Below, piece by piece: positions 34,018-42,376 of a stretch of 64,000 nt of DNA; position 1 is the stretch's first letter, and each line of letters starts with the position of its first letter. Below the pieces are notes generated by a model that saw only the letters and a program-made list of their open reading frames with translations, did no database searches and was not told the DNA's origin. The position numbers and the translations under genes are program-made. The DNA comes from Candidatus Hydrogenedentota bacterium. GTDB taxonomy: Bacteria; Hydrogenedentota; Hydrogenedentia; Hydrogenedentales; JAEUWI01. The DNA lies in NCBI GenBank assembly GCA_019637335.1, contig JAHBVV010000004.1, positions 206,471 through 270,470 of the forward strand, in the 5' to 3' direction.

Positions 34018-35561
34018 CGCCGCCGGCCCGGGATTGCGCGTGGCGGCGGCCCTTGATCGCGGCCCTGTTTCTGCTGGGCGCCGCCCTGCGCCTCTACGAT
34101 CTCGGCGGCGACAGCCTCTGGTACGACGAAGCCGCGAGCCTCTACCAGGCGCGACACAGCGTCGCCCCGGCCACGCTGCTGGACCCGGACGTGGCCGCGG
34201 AGCCGCCCGTGCATCCGCTCCTCGTCCGCGCGTGGATGGAGGCGGTCGCGCTTGCCGGGTTTCCCGCAACCAGCCCGTGGAATGACTTCCTCCTGCGCCT
34301 CCTGCCGTGCCTGATTGGCATGGCCGCGATGCCCGCATTCTACTTGCTCGCGCGGCGGCTCCTGCGCGACGAGACCGCCGCCCTGTTCGCGCTGGCGCTC
34401 TTCGCCATTTCGCCGCTGCCCATCTACTATGCCCGGGAATTGCGCGTCTACAGCCTCTATGTGCTGCTGGCCATCTTCGCCACCGGATTCATGATCCGCG
34501 CGCTGGAAGAAAACCGCCCTTGGCAGTGGGCGGGCATGATCGGCGCCCTTGCCCTCCTCATGTACAGCCATTTTTTCGCGATGTGGCTGATCTTCACCCT
34601 GAACCTCGTCTTTGTGGCGGTGATCTGGCGCTATCCACATCACTTCTGGCGCTGGACCGGCTGGAACGCCCTCCTGATGGTCCTCATCGCGCCCGCGATC
34701 CACCGCGCCTTTGTGATGCACGCCGAAACCCAGTTGATCGAGATCCCCTGGTATCCCAGCCCCGACTGGAAGACGCCGTTCATCACGTTCAAGACCTTCT
34801 TCGCCGGGTTCAGCCCCGCCGTATGGGCCTACTGGCCGCTTTTCCTGATCGCGCTCGGCCTGTGGGCCGCCGGCTTCCGCCGCGCCCGCGAATCCCCCAT
34901 CGCCGCGGCGTTTGTCGCGCTGATGACGTGGGTCCCGCCATTAGGTTGCGCCCTGATCTGGGGCCAGGCCAGTTTCTCCTTCTACGAGCACCGGCTCTTC
35001 CTCTTCTCCGCCGCCGCCGCCATTCTGGGCGTCGCGTGGGGCGCCGCCACCCTGGGCCGCGCGGGCCTCGTGGCGATCGCCGTCCTGGCCGGCCTCACCG
35101 TCCCCGTCCTGGCCGATCTCTACGCCGGGCGCCTCCACCCGATTCCCATGCACCGCCTCGCGATGTGGGACAAGGTCGATTTCCGCGCGGCCGCCCGCCA
35201 CCTCGAAGACGCCTGGCGGCCCGGTGATCGCCTCCTCTACGCGAGCCACTTCCCCGCCTATTCCATGCAGCACTACTTACCGCGCGATCAGGTGCGTATC
35301 GGCTGGTCCCTGGATGACCAGGATCTCTTCATCCGGACGATGGGGCACGAGCCGATCCTGCGCGCCCACGGCCTCATGCCGCAGCCAAAGGAGGCGGCGG
35401 TCGCGGGCGCGTCCCGGATCTGGTTCCTGGTCACGGAGGGCACAACCTTCGCCTGGCGGCCCGACACGGAACGGATCGCCGCCTGGCTCGACGCGCACTA
35501 TACGCGAGAAGCGGAAGTGGCGTTCGACGGCGTGCGCCTTTCTTGTTATGCCGTTCGCTGA
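34014..35561 (+). CDS. GT39/ArnT-like membrane glycosyltransferase
   Basis: A 515-residue polytopic membrane protein with about ten transmembrane helices. The first periplasmic loop has GGDSLWYDEAASLY, with the Asp-Glu pair typical of lipid-phosphosugar transferases (PMT/ArnT). YARELRVYSLY matches the second conserved loop, and a soluble C-terminal domain starts near 390. Such enzymes move a sugar from a polyprenyl carrier to a protein, lipid or polymer; the acceptor is unknown. It begins with GTG overlapping the glgC stop by four bases, indicating translational coupling. Confidence 0.8.
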   Translation: MTPPARDCAWRRPLIAALFLLGAALRLYDLGGDSLWYDEAASLYQARHSVAPATLLDPDVAAEPPVHPLLVRAWMEAVALAGFPATSPWNDFLLRLLPCLIGMAAMPAFYLLARRLLRDETAALFALALFAISPLPIYYARELRVYSLYVLLAIFATGFMIRALEENRPWQWAGMIGALALLMYSHFFAMWLIFTLNLVFVAVIWRYPHHFWRWTGWNALLMVLIAPAIHRAFVMHAETQLIEIPWYPSPDWKTPFITFKTFFAGFSPAVWAYWPLFLIALGLWAAGFRRARESPIAAAFVALMTWVPPLGCALIWGQASFSFYEHRLFLFSAAAAILGVAWGAATLGRAGLVAIAVLAGLTVPVLADLYAGRLHPIPMHRLAMWDKVDFRAAARHLEDAWRPGDRLLYASHFPAYSMQHYLPRDQVRIGWSLDDQDLFIRTMGHEPILRAHGLMPQPKEAAVAGASRIWFLVTEGTTFAWRPDTERIAAWLDAHYTREAEVAFDGVRLSCYAVR

Positions 35562-35627
35562 CGGGGTGAATGGCGAGATGCGTGCTTGTGGTGGGATGCC
35601 CGACCCGCCCGCGGCGCGCTTGCGTGG

Positions 35628-36347
35628 TTATCCTTCGGGGTAGAAGATGTCTTCGAGGGATTTGTTGACGCCGGGGGCGCCCATGAAGGGGAGGTTGCGG
35701 CCGGTCATGATGGCGTCCATCTTGCGCACTTCTTCGCGGCTTACCTCTTTAATCTCGCCGTGGACGATGGCGCTGTGGATGTGGAGCGAGGTCATTTCGA
35801 GCAGCTCGGTGTTCATCATGGTCCAGTTGATGTCGAGGCGGCTGAGAATGACGAGGCCATGGTTTTCCATCAGGAAGGCGTTGTATTTCTGCAGGAAGGG
35901 CAGGAAGTTGTCGGCGAGTTCCTGGGTGAGGGGCTGGGCGAAGGGTACGACGGGCACGGGGCCGACTTCGGTGATGGTCTCGGGGAAGAGCGGGCGCATG
36001 AGGTGGTTTTCGCCCTTCGTGATGGTGAAGGCGTTGGTGTAGGGCGGGTGGCAGTGGATGACGGACTGGATGTCGGGGCGCTCGTTGAAGAAATTGAGGT
36101 ACATGGGCGTTTCGCCGGTGGGGCGGTTTTTGCCTTCGAGCTTTTCGCCCTGGAGGTTGATGAACACGACGTCATCGTGCTGGATGTCGCCCTTGTTCAT
36201 CTGGGTGGGCGTGATGAGGAGGACGTTGTCCTCCATTTTCCAGGCCGCGTTCCCGCCGTAGCCGGTGACGTATTTGTTGGCGGCGAGCTGGTGGCAGACC
36301 TTGACGAAGGTTTCGATTTGCGCGGCGTATTTCTGGAAGTAGCTCAT
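35628..36347 (-). CDS. Class II aldolase (RhaD/FucA type)
   Basis: A 239-residue class II aldolase/adducin-family protein. The expected zinc and catalytic residues are present: Glu79 (PTGETPMYL), His98 and His100 (HCHPPYTNAF) and His163 (ENHGLVI). The fold and length fit rhamnulose-1-phosphate or fuculose-1-phosphate aldolases, which split deoxy-ketose phosphates into DHAP and lactaldehyde. Two zinc dehydrogenase genes lie upstream on the same strand, so deoxysugar or polyol use is plausible. GGAAA precedes the ATG. Base use is less C-ending than in the neighbours, like the adjacent dehydrogenase genes. Confidence 0.85.
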   Translation of the reverse strand: MSYFQKYAAQIETFVKVCHQLAANKYVTGYGGNAAWKMEDNVLLITPTQMNKGDIQHDDVVFINLQGEKLEGKNRPTGETPMYLNFFNERPDIQSVIHCHPPYTNAFTITKGENHLMRPLFPETITEVGPVPVVPFAQPLTQELADNFLPFLQKYNAFLMENHGLVILSRLDINWTMMNTELLEMTSLHIHSAIVHGEIKEVSREEVRKMDAIMTGRNLPFMGAPGVNKSLEDIFYPEG

Positions 36348-36446
36348 GGGGTGTTTCCTGTGAAGGACTAAGGACCTAAAGGACGTAAAGGACTTAAGGG
36401 ACGTTTGTATTGGGAGCGCCGGCTGATTGCGCCTTGTGGCGCAACG

Positions 36447-36470
36447 GGACAGGCGGGACGCCTATCCTAC
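36447..36470. repeat. Single REP-like unit (47-bp array type)
   Basis: One copy of the palindromic unit GGACAGGCGGGACGCC(T)ATCCTAC in the spacer between the aldolase and dehydrogenase genes. The same spacer has a short degenerate run of AAAGGAC-type repeats at about 36361-36402. Confidence 0.8.
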
Positions 36471-36483
36471 TCTTTTCGGCGAT

Positions 36484-37530
36484 CTAATGTTGCAGCACCA
36501 CTTTGAGTGACTGGATGGCCGGATCGGCCTGGGTCTTGAAGGCTTCGTTGAACTGATCCAGGGCGAATCGGTGCGTGATCAGGGGCATGGGGTCGATCAG
36601 GCCGGTCTCGATAAGGCGGATGGCCTCTTCGTAGTCGCGGCGGACGGAGCTGTTCGCGCCGTGGAGGTGCAGCTCGCGGTAGTGGATCTGGTTAAGGTCG
36701 ATGGGCTCGAAGGGATCGTCCTTCGCAACGCCCGCGAAGAGGGAGAGGTGGCCGCCCAGGGCGAGGAGGTTCATGCCGAGGGGGATGAGTTCCTTCGCGG
36801 AAGCCGCCGCCACGACGCCATCGACGCCCAGGCCGTCCGTGTGTTCCTTCACCCAGGCGACGGGGTCCGTTGTGCTCGTGTTGACGAGGTGGTCGAAGTG
36901 CAGGCCGAGTTCCCGGATGAGATCGAGGCGGCCCTGGGAGCGGTTCATGATAGTGATGGTTTCGGCGCCCCAGGCCCTTGCGACGAGGCCGTTGAGCACG
37001 CCGATGATGCCGCCGCTGAGGATGACGACGTGTTTCATTTCCTCGAAGGGGAAGAAGCGCAGGCCGTTGATGCAGCAGCTGAGCGGTTCGAGCAGCGTGG
37101 CCACTTCGTCGGACATGTCGTCCGGGATGGGGATGAGGCAACCCTGCTCGACGCCTTCGCGCGGCATGATCATGTATTCGGCGAAGCCGCCGTCCCAGGC
37201 GTAGCCAATGGCCTTGAAGCCCTTGAGGCAGCGGATCTGGTGGTGGCGGTGGCAGGGCGGGCACTCGCCGCAGCCGATGACGGTCTGCACGGCGTAGCGC
37301 TCGCCCGGCGCGATGCCGGTGACGCCCGGGCCGACTTCCTGGACGACGCCGGCGATTTCGTGGCCGATGATCTTGACAGAGACGGGCTTTTCGCCGCGGA
37401 GCACGCGCTGGTCGGTGCCGCAGAGGGCGCTGGCGCCGACCTTGAGGAGGACCTCGCCACGGCCGGGACTGGGCCGGGGCACGTCCTGTATTTCGATCAC
37501 GCCGGGGGCAGTGATGACGGCTGCTTTCAT
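36484..37530 (-). CDS. Zinc-dependent alcohol/polyol dehydrogenase
   Basis: A 348-residue medium-chain dehydrogenase. Catalytic zinc ligands are Cys37 and the His57-Glu58 pair (GHEIAG). The structural zinc site is Cys87, Cys90, Cys93 and Cys101. The Rossmann motif reads SGGIIGVLNG rather than the usual GxGxxG, so the first Gly is shifted. Similarity is to sorbitol/threonine dehydrogenase-type enzymes; the substrate is not predictable. It lies between the aldolase and a second dehydrogenase gene on the same strand, which suggests one catabolic route. Confidence 0.87.
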   Translation of the reverse strand: MKAAVITAPGVIEIQDVPRPSPGRGEVLLKVGASALCGTDQRVLRGEKPVSVKIIGHEIAGVVQEVGPGVTGIAPGERYAVQTVIGCGECPPCHRHHQIRCLKGFKAIGYAWDGGFAEYMIMPREGVEQGCLIPIPDDMSDEVATLLEPLSCCINGLRFFPFEEMKHVVILSGGIIGVLNGLVARAWGAETITIMNRSQGRLDLIRELGLHFDHLVNTSTTDPVAWVKEHTDGLGVDGVVAAASAKELIPLGMNLLALGGHLSLFAGVAKDDPFEPIDLNQIHYRELHLHGANSSVRRDYEEAIRLIETGLIDPMPLITHRFALDQFNEAFKTQADPAIQSLKVVLQH

Positions 37531-37576
37531 GACTGGGGCTTTCTAATGTGGGGCAGGCGATTCGTTTGTCTTCAAA

Positions 37577-37908
37577 GTAGGATAGCCGTCCCGGCTGTCC
37601 CTGGACAGGCGGGACGCCTATCCTACACTGGCTGGTCCCTTCGGGACCTGGACAGGCGGGACGCCTATCCTACACTGGCTGGTCCCTTCGGGACCTGGAC
37701 AGGCGGGACGCCTATCCTACACTGGCTGGTCCCTTCGGGACCTGGACAGGCGGGACGCCTATCCTACATTGGGCGGTCCCTTCGGGACCTGGACAGGCGG
37801 GACGCCTATCCTACTTTGGGTGGTCCCTTCGGGACCTGGACAGGCGGGACGCCTATCCTACTTTGGGTGGTCCCTTCGGGACCTGGACAGGCGGGACGCC
37901 TATCCTAC
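37577..37908. repeat. Seven-copy 47-bp palindromic tandem array
   Basis: The unit GGACAGGCGGGACGCC begins at 37603, 37650, 37697, 37744, 37791, 37838 and 37885, exactly 47 bp apart. Each full unit has two hairpins, AGGCG-GGA-CGCCT and GGTCCC-TTC-GGGACC. Just before the first unit lies a degenerate copy in reverse orientation (from GTAGGATAGCC), making an inverted head pair. The last unit ends on the base before the TAA of the adjacent gene. There are no unique spacers, so it is not a CRISPR. Confidence 0.93.
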
Positions 37909-38946
37909 TTAATCGAAGGTGATCATGGCCTTCATGACGCCGTCCTGGTAGGCGGCGACGAGGTCGAAGGCTTCTTTGGTCCGCTCGAAGGGGAAGTGGT
38001 GCGTGACCATCGTGGCCGCGGGGAGGGTGCGGTCTTCGATGAGGTCGATGGTCCTGCCGGTGCACTCGTTTTGGCGGCGGACGTTCTGGAAGCAAATTTC
38101 CTTGCGGCGCATGAGGTCGATCTGGAAGGAGATGCGGTCGACCTCGGGGATCCCGATCATCACGAGCTTGCCGCCGGGCCGCAGCATGCGGACGGCCTGG
38201 TCCACGGCGTCCTGCTGGCCGCAGCATTCGAACACGTAATCGAGCAGGAGCGGCTCAGCCTCTTCGATGGCCTTGACCGCGTCGATCTGGTCCACGTTCC
38301 CGGTCCAGTCCGCGCCAGTCTGCTTCGCCAGTTCCAGGCGCGCGTCGATCTTGTCGGTCATGTAGACCTTCCCGACGCCCTGGGCGCGCGCAGGCATGAG
38401 GACGCTCAGGCCGATCGGGCCGCTGCCGAGGATGCCGATGCGCTTGCCCTGGAGATCGCCGGCGAGCTGGCAGGCGTAGACGCCGATGGCGAGCGGCTCG
38501 CTGAGCACGCCCTCTTCGAGTGTGGTCTCGTCCTGGAGCTTGAAGCAGCAGTGCTCCGGCATGACGATGTATTCCGAGAGGCTGCCTTCGGCCTGGCCGG
38601 GGCACCCGAGAAAGCGGAGCTTGCGGCAGGTGTGGGCGCGGCCGGCCTTACACTGGTCGCACTCGAAGCAGGGCATTGCCGGCTCGATGGCCACGCGATC
38701 CCCCACGCGCACGTGCGTCACCGCCGGGCCCACCGCCTCCACGACACCGGCGCATTCGTGGCCCACGGCGAAGGGATACCGCACGACCTGCGCGCCGATG
38801 CGGCCCGTCGTGTAGTAGTGGACGTCGGACCCGCAGACGCCGACGCGGGCGATGCGGATGAGGACATCATTGGGCGCCTCGATCCGGGGATCGGGAACCT
38901 CGCGCATTTCCATGGCGCGGATGCCGGTAAGGACCATGGCTCGCAT
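37909..38946 (-). CDS. Zinc-dependent sorbitol dehydrogenase-like enzyme
   Basis: A 345-residue medium-chain dehydrogenase distinct from its neighbour. Catalytic zinc ligands are Cys38 and His63-Glu64 (GHECAG). The structural zinc ligands are Cys93, Cys96, Cys99 and Cys107. The Rossmann motif is GSGPIGLS. CGSDVHYYTTGRIG is typical of L-iditol/xylitol dehydrogenases, supporting polyol oxidation with NAD. GGAG lies 10 bases before the ATG. A 47-bp hairpin array immediately follows the stop and precedes the second dehydrogenase gene, so it may act as an mRNA stabiliser or partial terminator. Confidence 0.88.
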   Translation of the reverse strand: MRAMVLTGIRAMEMREVPDPRIEAPNDVLIRIARVGVCGSDVHYYTTGRIGAQVVRYPFAVGHECAGVVEAVGPAVTHVRVGDRVAIEPAMPCFECDQCKAGRAHTCRKLRFLGCPGQAEGSLSEYIVMPEHCCFKLQDETTLEEGVLSEPLAIGVYACQLAGDLQGKRIGILGSGPIGLSVLMPARAQGVGKVYMTDKIDARLELAKQTGADWTGNVDQIDAVKAIEEAEPLLLDYVFECCGQQDAVDQAVRMLRPGGKLVMIGIPEVDRISFQIDLMRRKEICFQNVRRQNECTGRTIDLIEDRTLPAATMVTHHFPFERTKEAFDLVAAYQDGVMKAMITFD

Positions 38947-39295
38947 GGGGATGGACTCCTTGGGTTGTGGGGTGCGGGGGACGCAGGGACTTCAGGGGCG
39001 GTAGCGACGCGCGTGGGACGCCGCGTGTAAGGCGCGACGAACCACGGCAGGCCGCCGCCGCAGGGGTCTGGCGGCCCAACGTCTCGCGATTTTACGCCTT
39101 ATTGGTGCGCGATTCAAGGGGCAATCACGCGGAACCATAGCGTAAACTGTTTTATTTCAGTAATTTATGGTTTTCGTTCGCCCGGGCGGCGCGGGCGCTG
39201 CGCGACGCGTTCGCGCATTGCAATTCCGGGCGTCATCCGGTACCATGAAGCCCTGTAATCGGGCAGTCGCAAGCGTTCAACGTAGAGGTGCGAAA
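38947..39295. other. Divergent spacer
   Basis: This 349-bp gap separates divergent genes. The central part (about 39105-39175) is AT-rich relative to its surroundings (GTAAACTGTTTTATTTCAG) and probably holds promoters, but no clear -35/-10 pair was identified. No gene or repeat is seen. Confidence 0.4.
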
Positions 39296-39658
39296 ATGCG
39301 GACAGAGGGTAATGAACGGCGCCGCTATCCCCGCAGCCGGCGCGGTATGCCGGTGGTGGAGGATTCGGGCGGTCCGGGCGTGCTGAATCATGTGGACAAT
39401 ATCAGTGCGAACGGGGTTTTGTGCCATACGGTGAAACCGGTGGCGCTGATGACGCGGCTTCGCATCGCGCTGGACCTGCCGGCGCCGGTGGACCACCGCA
39501 TCGACGCGGAGGGGATTGTGGTGCGCTGTGAACCGGACGATCAGGGCGACGATCACTTCAAGGTGGCGATCCTGTTCACGAAGGTTGATCCCGAGGATCA
39601 TGAGGCGATCCGGCAGTACGTCGAAGAGGATATCGCGCTGCCGCGAGACGCGTTCTAG
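39296..39658 (+). CDS. PilZ domain protein
   Basis: A 120-residue single-domain PilZ protein. The cyclic-di-GMP motif is present as RRRYPRSRR (RxxxR class, about 7-15) and DNISANGV (D/NxSxxG, about 38-45), followed by a beta-barrel ending in EGIVVRCE and FKVAILFTK. It should bind c-di-GMP and switch a partner. GAGG lies about 7 bases before the ATG at 39296. The ABC permease gene starts only 5 bp after its stop, so co-transcription is likely although a functional link is not obvious. Confidence 0.85.
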   Translation: MRTEGNERRRYPRSRRGMPVVEDSGGPGVLNHVDNISANGVLCHTVKPVALMTRLRIALDLPAPVDHRIDAEGIVVRCEPDDQGDDHFKVAILFTKVDPEDHEAIRQYVEEDIALPRDAF

Positions 39659-39663
39659 CCGCC

Positions 39664-41286
39664 GTGCGCACCGGCACGCCCCCTGGCTCTTCGCGCGCCC
39701 GCCTCGACCGGAGCGCGCTTTTATTCTGCCTGGCGGTGCTGGGGGCGACGGTGCTGTACCCGACGCTTCGGCTGGCGGTGGAATCGGCGCGGCAGTGGGA
39801 TCTGGACGTTATCCGGGGGGGCTATGCGTGGACGGCGGTCCGGAACACGCTGGTCATCGGGTTTGGATCGGTGGCGGGCGCGGGGATCGTGGGTACGGCG
39901 CTGGCGGTGGCGCTGACGCGGTACCGGTTTCCGGGGTCCCGGGTGCTGGGCGGGCTGGCGTATCTCCCGTTTACCCTGCCGCCCCTGGTGGGGGTGCTGA
40001 GCTTCTACTACCTCATCGGGAAGGACGGCATCGTCACGCGGTTTGCGGACCAGGTGCTCGGGATGCCGGGGCTCGTGCTTCCGGGCCCGTGGGCGATTCT
40101 CCTGATCCACACCTATTCCTTTTACGTGTTTTTCTACGCGATGGCGGGGCCGGCCCTGGCGGGGCTGGACCAATACCAGCTTGAGGCGGCGCGGACGCTG
40201 GGGGCCTCGCGCGCCCGGGTTTTCTTCCGGGTGACGCTGCCGCTGTTGCGTCCCGCGCTGGCGGGGGCGTCGCTGCTGACCTTCATGTCCTCCTGCGCGT
40301 CGTTCAGCGCGCCGTATTTCTTCGCGGAGCGTTTTCCGGTGCTGAGCGTGGCGGTATACACGGAGCGGAACCAGTACAACGAGGGGGCGGCGCTCACGCT
40401 GACGGCCATCCTGGCGGCGATTTCGCTGCTGGGAATCCTGCTGTTCCGTTCGGCGCGGGCGGGGTCGGGATCGGGCTCAAAGGGGGCGCCGCGCCCGCTT
40501 TCCACGGCGCGGGGCCGCTTTCTGGCGGGGGCGCTGGCCTGGCTGGCGATCGCAGGGCTGCTGCTGCCGCACCTGACGATTCTGTGGCTGTCCTTCGCGG
40601 ATTATTCGGCGTGGCACACGGAGCTGATCCCGACGGCCATGACGTTGGAAAACTACAGCCGGTTGTTTTCGAGCGCGAGCGCGCTGGCGCCGATCCGCAA
40701 CAGCTTGTGGATGAGCGCGATCGCGACGGTGGCCACGCTGGGGGTCGCGCTGCCGGCGGCGTACCTGATCGCGCGGCGGCGTCCCGGCGGGCGCTGGGTG
40801 AACTTTATTGTAATGATCCCGTGGGCGCTTCCGGGGACGGTGATCGCGATCAACCTGATTGTTGCGTTCAACGACCCGTGGCTTCCGATCTACGGCACGG
40901 TCTGGCTGCTGCCGCTGGCGTACTTCGTGCGGAGCATCCCGCTGCTGACCCGTATGGTCGGGGCGGCGCTGGAGACGTTCGACGCGACGCTGGTGGAGGC
41001 GGGGCGCACGCTGGGGGCGCGGAAGCGCTACTGTTTCTGGCGCATCGTGGTCCCGCTGGTGGCGCCGGCGGTGGCGGCGGGCGCGGCGCTGGTCTTTGCG
41101 ACGAGCCTGGGGGAGTTTGTGGCGTCGATCCTGCTGTACCAGCCGGGGAACGTCCCGATTTCGGTGAAGATCAACATGGAGTGGCGCGCGGCGGTGGGGC
41201 CGGCGTTTTCCTACAGCGTGCTGTTGATGCTCATGGTCGCGGTGACCTTCCTCTTCTCGCGCCGCTTTACGTCGCGCGTTTTGTAA
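39664..41286 (+). CDS. Two-domain ABC transporter permease (FbpB/ThiP type)
   Basis: A 540-residue inner-membrane protein with about 12 helices made of two fused BPD_transp_1 domains. Both carry the EAA coupling loop: EAARTLGASRARVFFRVTLP in the first half and EAGRTLGARKRYCFWRIVVP in the second. Fused permeases of this kind serve ferric iron, thiamine, phosphonate or sulfonate importers. No ATPase or substrate-binding protein gene adjoins it here, which is unusual. GTG start at 39664. Confidence 0.9.
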   Translation: MRTGTPPGSSRARLDRSALLFCLAVLGATVLYPTLRLAVESARQWDLDVIRGGYAWTAVRNTLVIGFGSVAGAGIVGTALAVALTRYRFPGSRVLGGLAYLPFTLPPLVGVLSFYYLIGKDGIVTRFADQVLGMPGLVLPGPWAILLIHTYSFYVFFYAMAGPALAGLDQYQLEAARTLGASRARVFFRVTLPLLRPALAGASLLTFMSSCASFSAPYFFAERFPVLSVAVYTERNQYNEGAALTLTAILAAISLLGILLFRSARAGSGSGSKGAPRPLSTARGRFLAGALAWLAIAGLLLPHLTILWLSFADYSAWHTELIPTAMTLENYSRLFSSASALAPIRNSLWMSAIATVATLGVALPAAYLIARRRPGGRWVNFIVMIPWALPGTVIAINLIVAFNDPWLPIYGTVWLLPLAYFVRSIPLLTRMVGAALETFDATLVEAGRTLGARKRYCFWRIVVPLVAPAVAAGAALVFATSLGEFVASILLYQPGNVPISVKINMEWRAAVGPAFSYSVLLMLMVAVTFLFSRRFTSRVL

Positions 41287-41425
41287 ATCCGTGGTATACT
41301 GGGGGCTCCAAGAAACCTGCCGGCGTCCGCGGGTCCGGGCTGTGCGCGCGGAGCCCGGTCGCGACCGAAACCTGCAAGACCCGTCCCCAGGCGATTCGCC
41401 GCCCGGCCGGGCTGGGACCGAATCC

Positions 41426-42199
41426 ATGGCCACACGATCGCACGCCGCACGGGACGCAAAGCCGGTGCGCCTGAGCCTCTTTGGCTCGCATGCGGACACC
41501 CTGAAGAAGAAGCTGAACGGCTTTTCGAATCTCCACCTGGTGGAGGAGAAGCCGGACGTGGTGGTGTGTTACGGGGGGGACGGTACGCTGCTGGCCGCGG
41601 AGCGGGCGTTTCCCGGGATCCCGAAGGTACCGGTGCTCAACAGCCGGCGGGGCCACCGTTGTATTCCGCACCCGGCGGGGGAGGTCCTGCAGGGGCTGGC
41701 GGCGGGAAAACTGGTCCGGAACAATTATACGAAGATCCGGGCGGAGGTGATGCGCGGCGAGGAGCGGCTGCTGCCGGGCGACGTGGTGGCGCTGAACGAA
41801 TTCAATGTGCACATGGGGCTGATCAACAGCGCGGTGCGCTTCCAGTTGTGGTTGAACGGCGACCCCTACGAGAATGGCCTGGAACTGCTGGGAGACGGGT
41901 TTGTCGTGTGCACGCCCTTCGGGAGCACGGCCTATTTCGCCCAGATTACCCGCGGCATCTTCACGACGGGGCTTGGAATCGCCTTCAAGTCGACGAATGC
42001 GCATGTTGACCATATCATTGTGCCGGACGACACCGAGTTCCGGGTCCGGATTACGCGCGGTCCGGCGGTGCTGGCCTACGATTCGGCGGATCAGTACGTC
42101 CACCTGGTGGAGGGGGACGAGCTTATCGTGCGCCGGCACCAGCAGGCCGCAACGATCCTGACCTGCGGCCCGGTGAAGCGGCTGGACGAGCCGTTCTAG
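41426..42199 (+). CDS. nadK: NAD kinase
   Basis: A 257-residue ATP-NAD kinase making NADP. The diphosphate-binding GGDGT motif is at residues 50-54 (VCYGGDGTLLAAE). NEFNVH and the second signature TPFGSTAYF are present. The N-terminal region before GGDGT is short, as in compact bacterial and archaeal enzymes. The ATG at 41426 gives a sensible length, but no strong ribosome binding site is visible. The 139-bp gap upstream contains a TATACT hexamer (41294) without a convincing -35 box. Confidence 0.88.
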   Translation: MATRSHAARDAKPVRLSLFGSHADTLKKKLNGFSNLHLVEEKPDVVVCYGGDGTLLAAERAFPGIPKVPVLNSRRGHRCIPHPAGEVLQGLAAGKLVRNNYTKIRAEVMRGEERLLPGDVVALNEFNVHMGLINSAVRFQLWLNGDPYENGLELLGDGFVVCTPFGSTAYFAQITRGIFTTGLGIAFKSTNAHVDHIIVPDDTEFRVRITRGPAVLAYDSADQYVHLVEGDELIVRRHQQAATILTCGPVKRLDEPF

Positions 42200-42376
42200 C
42201 GAGCCCGGCCGTTTCGGGCGTCCGACCGGCCTTCCGGCGCCGGGGACCATGACTTTTTACTTTTCACTGGACATCCATGGGGGCCGCGGTGTATCTTCCG
42301 GCGCAACCCGGCTCGTCCGGGCCCACCCCGGCGCGCCGTACCGGCGCCACGCCCCTCTGTATCAGGAGTTCCCAAC

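Noticed and set aside
37603-37908. Regular array resembling a CRISPR
   Set aside because: The units are contiguous 47-bp repeats with no unique spacers, and no cas gene is present.
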